Assembly (NCBI GenBank): GCA_951394045.1
Contig: OX595995.1
Coordinates: 1,674,001-1,738,000 of the forward strand
Source of the DNA: Nitzschia sp. DOCU1
Taxonomy: Eukaryota; Bacillariophyta; Bacillariophyceae; Bacillariales; Bacillariaceae
Reading direction: 5' to 3'
Length of the DNA stretch: 64,000 nt
Below, one piece after another: positions 61,554 through 64,000 of the stretch. The notes beneath the pieces were generated by a model. The model was not told the origin of the DNA. It did not search any database and worked only from the letters and a program-made list of their open reading frames with translations. Numbering within the stretch: the first letter of the stretch is position 1; the number at the start of each line of letters is the position of its first letter. The position numbers were made by a program, and so were the translations under genes.

Positions 61554-64000
61554 CTATTCATCATCTTCTTCGTCATCGTCATGCTGATTCACCTCCTCTT
61601 CGTCGTCGTCGACATCCGGGACAGGGTCCTCAAACCATGCTCGGTTCAGATGCTCACCTGATTCCAAGGGCCACCAAATCACATGAGGATTTTCCGTAAC
61701 GTCACGAGCAAAATTCACCACATGACCAAACCCACGAGGTTGCTCGTCGACACTGGTTGCGACCAACAAGGGGAATTGTTCTTGTAGCTGAGAAACCACG
61801 TTTTGGGCGACTACTCTGGGAGTCGTGCGTTGTTCTTCGTCATCATCGTCAGTTTCGTCCAAATACAGATTCAAATCCACATGCGTGGCTCCATCCCACA
61901 CCAAGACGGCATTGCCGCCCTGCCAAAAACATGTCCAGACGCATCCTTGTCCAATGACGCGCGATTGGCACAGCAACGTCTTGTCGACGTCCACAATTGC
62001 ATCCCGCAACGCAGTGCCAAGACCCGCATCCAAACGCTCCACGGAAACCAGTTCCGAAATGCTGGAAGCATCCATGGAGGTGGGTTCTTCATAATCGGGA
62101 ACAAGACTTGCCAAGTCCTTTTCATGAAGGGTCAAGTCTTGGAACCAAATCATATACATGCCATTCTCGGAACGAGACAGAACCATGCCCTGCGTCCAAA
62201 GATGAGGGTCGAGTTGTTTCATCAAGACACGAGCACCCACATCAATTTGCTTTTGATCTGCTACTACGCGACGGAGCTTGTCTCGTGGAATATGCGTTTG
62301 ATATTGGCCCCAACTTCCTTTAATATCATAGGTTCCATCGGAATGAACTCGCGCAATGGTCGCATCGGTCCAGCCACCCATATACGATGCGGGATCAAAA
62401 TTGTACAACACATCGTCGCCGACTTGAAATTGGGGTTTGGGACCTTGCAATTCCATTTGCACCAAGGTTTGATAGCCCATTGCATGCTGAGAGTTGTATT
62501 GCTGGTAGGCTCGCGTATTTCGAAAATCAGCATTATTGTACGTGGTGGGTTCAAAATCACGGACGTAACTGGCATATCCACTCATGACGCTATCAATGGT
62601 AATGGTCATTGCTTTGCTGTCCTTGAGAAATTGAATCGCCTTGAGCAAGCCGTGGTAAAAGTCGGCATCGCCGGATGAAAATAGTAACGCTCCCAGACGT
62701 TTATCATCGCTTGGATGAAAGGTCAATCTGGCTTCCTTGGATGGGGCAAATGGAGAAATTTCTTTGAGAAATCGTTCCACAAATACTTGGCGCCATTCGT
62801 CGTTGTCATCATACAATAATGGGGACAAGATGGCATAGTCGTCGTCCAGTACTTCTGCCCGTCCAATGATCCCATTCAACAAGCGTAGTACCACTCGAGC
62901 CATGGTCCGAGTCGTGCTGGGATCCAGAATAACACCATTGATTTTGCGGGACATGGACTTTCGAATGACTTTCATTACCTCTACTTCGCATTGGAAGAGT
63001 TGATCGTCATCCGCGGAAGGGGAAACGTTGTCGCAAGCATAAATGGGAATCGTGGCAAAGGATTCAGGTTTCAAGGTTTCCATGGTAGTACAGGGTTCAT
63101 TCTGGGAACCACAAAGTACCAAGATAGAAGGTACATTCCCAGGAATCATACGAGCAAGCTCGATCCAAGCAATTTCGTCCTTGGCTGCTACTGAAGGGTC
63201 ATTCGTCAATGGTATCGAGCTCTCACAAACAGCCGCCCTAGCTTCTTGAGCATAGCTGGAAATATATGGACTCTTTGACGTTCCTTGCATCCCACCGACG
63301 CCCGTTGCGAAGCGATAGGAAGAGGCACGCTCGCTACCACCAATACTCGAAAGGATGGACGCTTTGAGGATATTCATCTTGTCGAGGTTGTCCCACAACT
63401 GCATGTCCACAGCAACATAGTCAGACTTGAGTACAGGTCTTGTACGAAGCGTCAAGTAGCCCTCGGGAAACAGTAGGACAATATCCTGCTGCTTGCTGCT
63501 ATAGTTGACTGATTCGACTACGAATCCATGTGAATCCAAAGCCTTGGTCAAAGCCCCCACAAGCTCGTCGTTGGACTTCAGGCCACCGACAAGCTCTTCG
63601 GCCTCAATAACCACAAATATACCCAAATTTTTAGTTGGAACAACAAAAGTGGAGTCCATGTCCCCAGAAGTACACGTCCCCGCGGTAGAAGGGGTGTTCG
63701 CAGTAGCCCGGACTCGATCGTTGTCTCGGAAAGTATAAAAGTTCTTGAATCGCGTGGTGTATTCCACCGTATCGTTCAAGTAGAGCATTTCAATGCTGTG
63801 GTTGTATTGAGGAGCTGTCAAAAAGTTGATTCCATTGCTACCAATGGTAATAGACTGGCGGCAGATTTGTGGCAAGTCCTTGTACTCCAACTCGGCCGTG
63901 TACCGGGCAAAGTCTGTTACCAGGCGGTTGGCAAAGTCTTCCTGCTTGACAATGATGCCATGGGACTTTTTCAGCAGCAGCTTCGCAGAATCCAAAAGAG
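61554..64000 (-). CDS. Second fusion protein (paralogue), 5' part beyond the window
   Basis: The frame is open to the window edge; 814 codons are visible. It aligns along its length with the gene downstream. It has the end of the aminopropyltransferase domain (KLLLKKSHGIIVKQEDFANR against KLLLSPNGIISKNEDFPNR, then RQSITIGSNGINFLTAPQY), the AdoMetDC-like domain (LGIFVVIEAEELVGGL, with FPEGYLTLRTRP where the pyruvoyl serine would be), the unassigned middle, two Tudor-like repeats (GDDVLYNFDPASYMGGWTDA and GARVLMKQLDPHLWTQG), GCVWTCFWQGGNAVLVWDG, and an acidic tail. Same strand, head-to-tail, 371 bp from its partner. The copies are clearly diverged, so the duplication is not recent. Confidence 0.85.
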   Translation of the reverse strand, partial: LLDSAKLLLKKSHGIIVKQEDFANRLVTDFARYTAELEYKDLPQICRQSITIGSNGINFLTAPQYNHSIEMLYLNDTVEYTTRFKNFYTFRDNDRVRATANTPSTAGTCTSGDMDSTFVVPTKNLGIFVVIEAEELVGGLKSNDELVGALTKALDSHGFVVESVNYSSKQQDIVLLFPEGYLTLRTRPVLKSDYVAVDMQLWDNLDKMNILKASILSSIGGSERASSYRFATGVGGMQGTSKSPYISSYAQEARAAVCESSIPLTNDPSVAAKDEIAWIELARMIPGNVPSILVLCGSQNEPCTTMETLKPESFATIPIYACDNVSPSADDDQLFQCEVEVMKVIRKSMSRKINGVILDPSTTRTMARVVLRLLNGIIGRAEVLDDDYAILSPLLYDDNDEWRQVFVERFLKEISPFAPSKEARLTFHPSDDKRLGALLFSSGDADFYHGLLKAIQFLKDSKAMTITIDSVMSGYASYVRDFEPTTYNNADFRNTRAYQQYNSQHAMGYQTLVQMELQGPKPQFQVGDDVLYNFDPASYMGGWTDATIARVHSDGTYDIKGSWGQYQTHIPRDKLRRVVADQKQIDVGARVLMKQLDPHLWTQGMVLSRSENGMYMIWFQDLTLHEKDLASLVPDYEEPTSMDASSISELVSVERLDAGLGTALRDAIVDVDKTLLCQSRVIGQGCVWTCFWQGGNAVLVWDGATHVDLNLYLDETDDDDEEQRTTPRVVAQNVVSQLQEQFPLLVATSVDEQPRGFGHVVNFARDVTENPHVIWWPLESGEHLNRAWFEDPVPDVDDDEEEVNQHDDDEEDDE

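Noticed and set aside
1..64000. tRNA, rRNA and CRISPR features
   Set aside because: I looked for T-loop motifs and regularly spaced repeats and found nothing convincing; a tRNAscan run would be decisive.

Overview
The window reads as nuclear DNA of a diatom, most likely a raphid pennate; the species cannot be fixed from this sequence. The clues are short GT-AG introns (about 53-140 bp) in otherwise long open exons, an ER-signal-plus-Phe presequence of the diatom plastid type on a MATE transporter, a diatom-style Ty1/copia retroelement, Thr/Pro- and Ser/Pro-rich secreted proteins, and a tandem pair of SET/aminopropyltransferase/AdoMetDC-like fusion proteins of the kind linked to long-chain polyamines in diatoms.

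Layout. 0-1 kb: a decayed AAA-type ATPase gene. 2.4-6.3 kb: a four-exon gene for a secreted VWA-domain protein. 7.9-9.2 kb: an ADAT3-like tRNA deaminase subunit whose three zinc-ligand positions are all substituted. 10.0-11.1 kb: a two-exon heat shock factor. 13.2-13.9 kb: a small charged protein. 15.4-16.5 kb: an FTR1-type iron permease. 16.5-17.1 kb: a broken RAP-domain remnant. 17.2-21.6 kb: Rab3GAP catalytic subunit. 22.2-23.0 kb: a TRM10-like tRNA methyltransferase. 23.6-24.2 kb: a decayed NAD(P)-binding gene. 24.5-25.1 kb: a four-TM protein. 26.1-26.6 kb: a small secreted protein interrupted at a G9 run. 26.9-28.6 kb: a triose-phosphate-translocator-family transporter.

28.7-35.3 kb is a complete and very young Ty1/copia element on the minus strand: identical 155-bp LTRs, a 5-bp target duplication, and GAG and POL in one frame split by a single UGA. 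It sits in the divergent promoter between the TPT-family gene and a probable plastid MATE transporter (35.8-37.9 kb). 38.0-40.1 kb is an internally deleted tandem copy of the giant (about 2,390 aa) modular secreted protein at 40.8-48.0 kb. 48.6-50.3 kb is a sugar-porter MFS gene with a late frameshift.

50.5-56.4 kb is a seven-exon Dicer: DExD/H helicase, helicase C, DUF283, probable diverged PAZ, and two RNase III domains with catalytic residues present. 56.9-64.0 kb holds two tandem genes for SET/aminopropyltransferase/AdoMetDC-like/Tudor-like fusion proteins; the second runs off the window. No CRISPR, operon or bacterial-type features are present, and I recognised no tRNA or rRNA gene.
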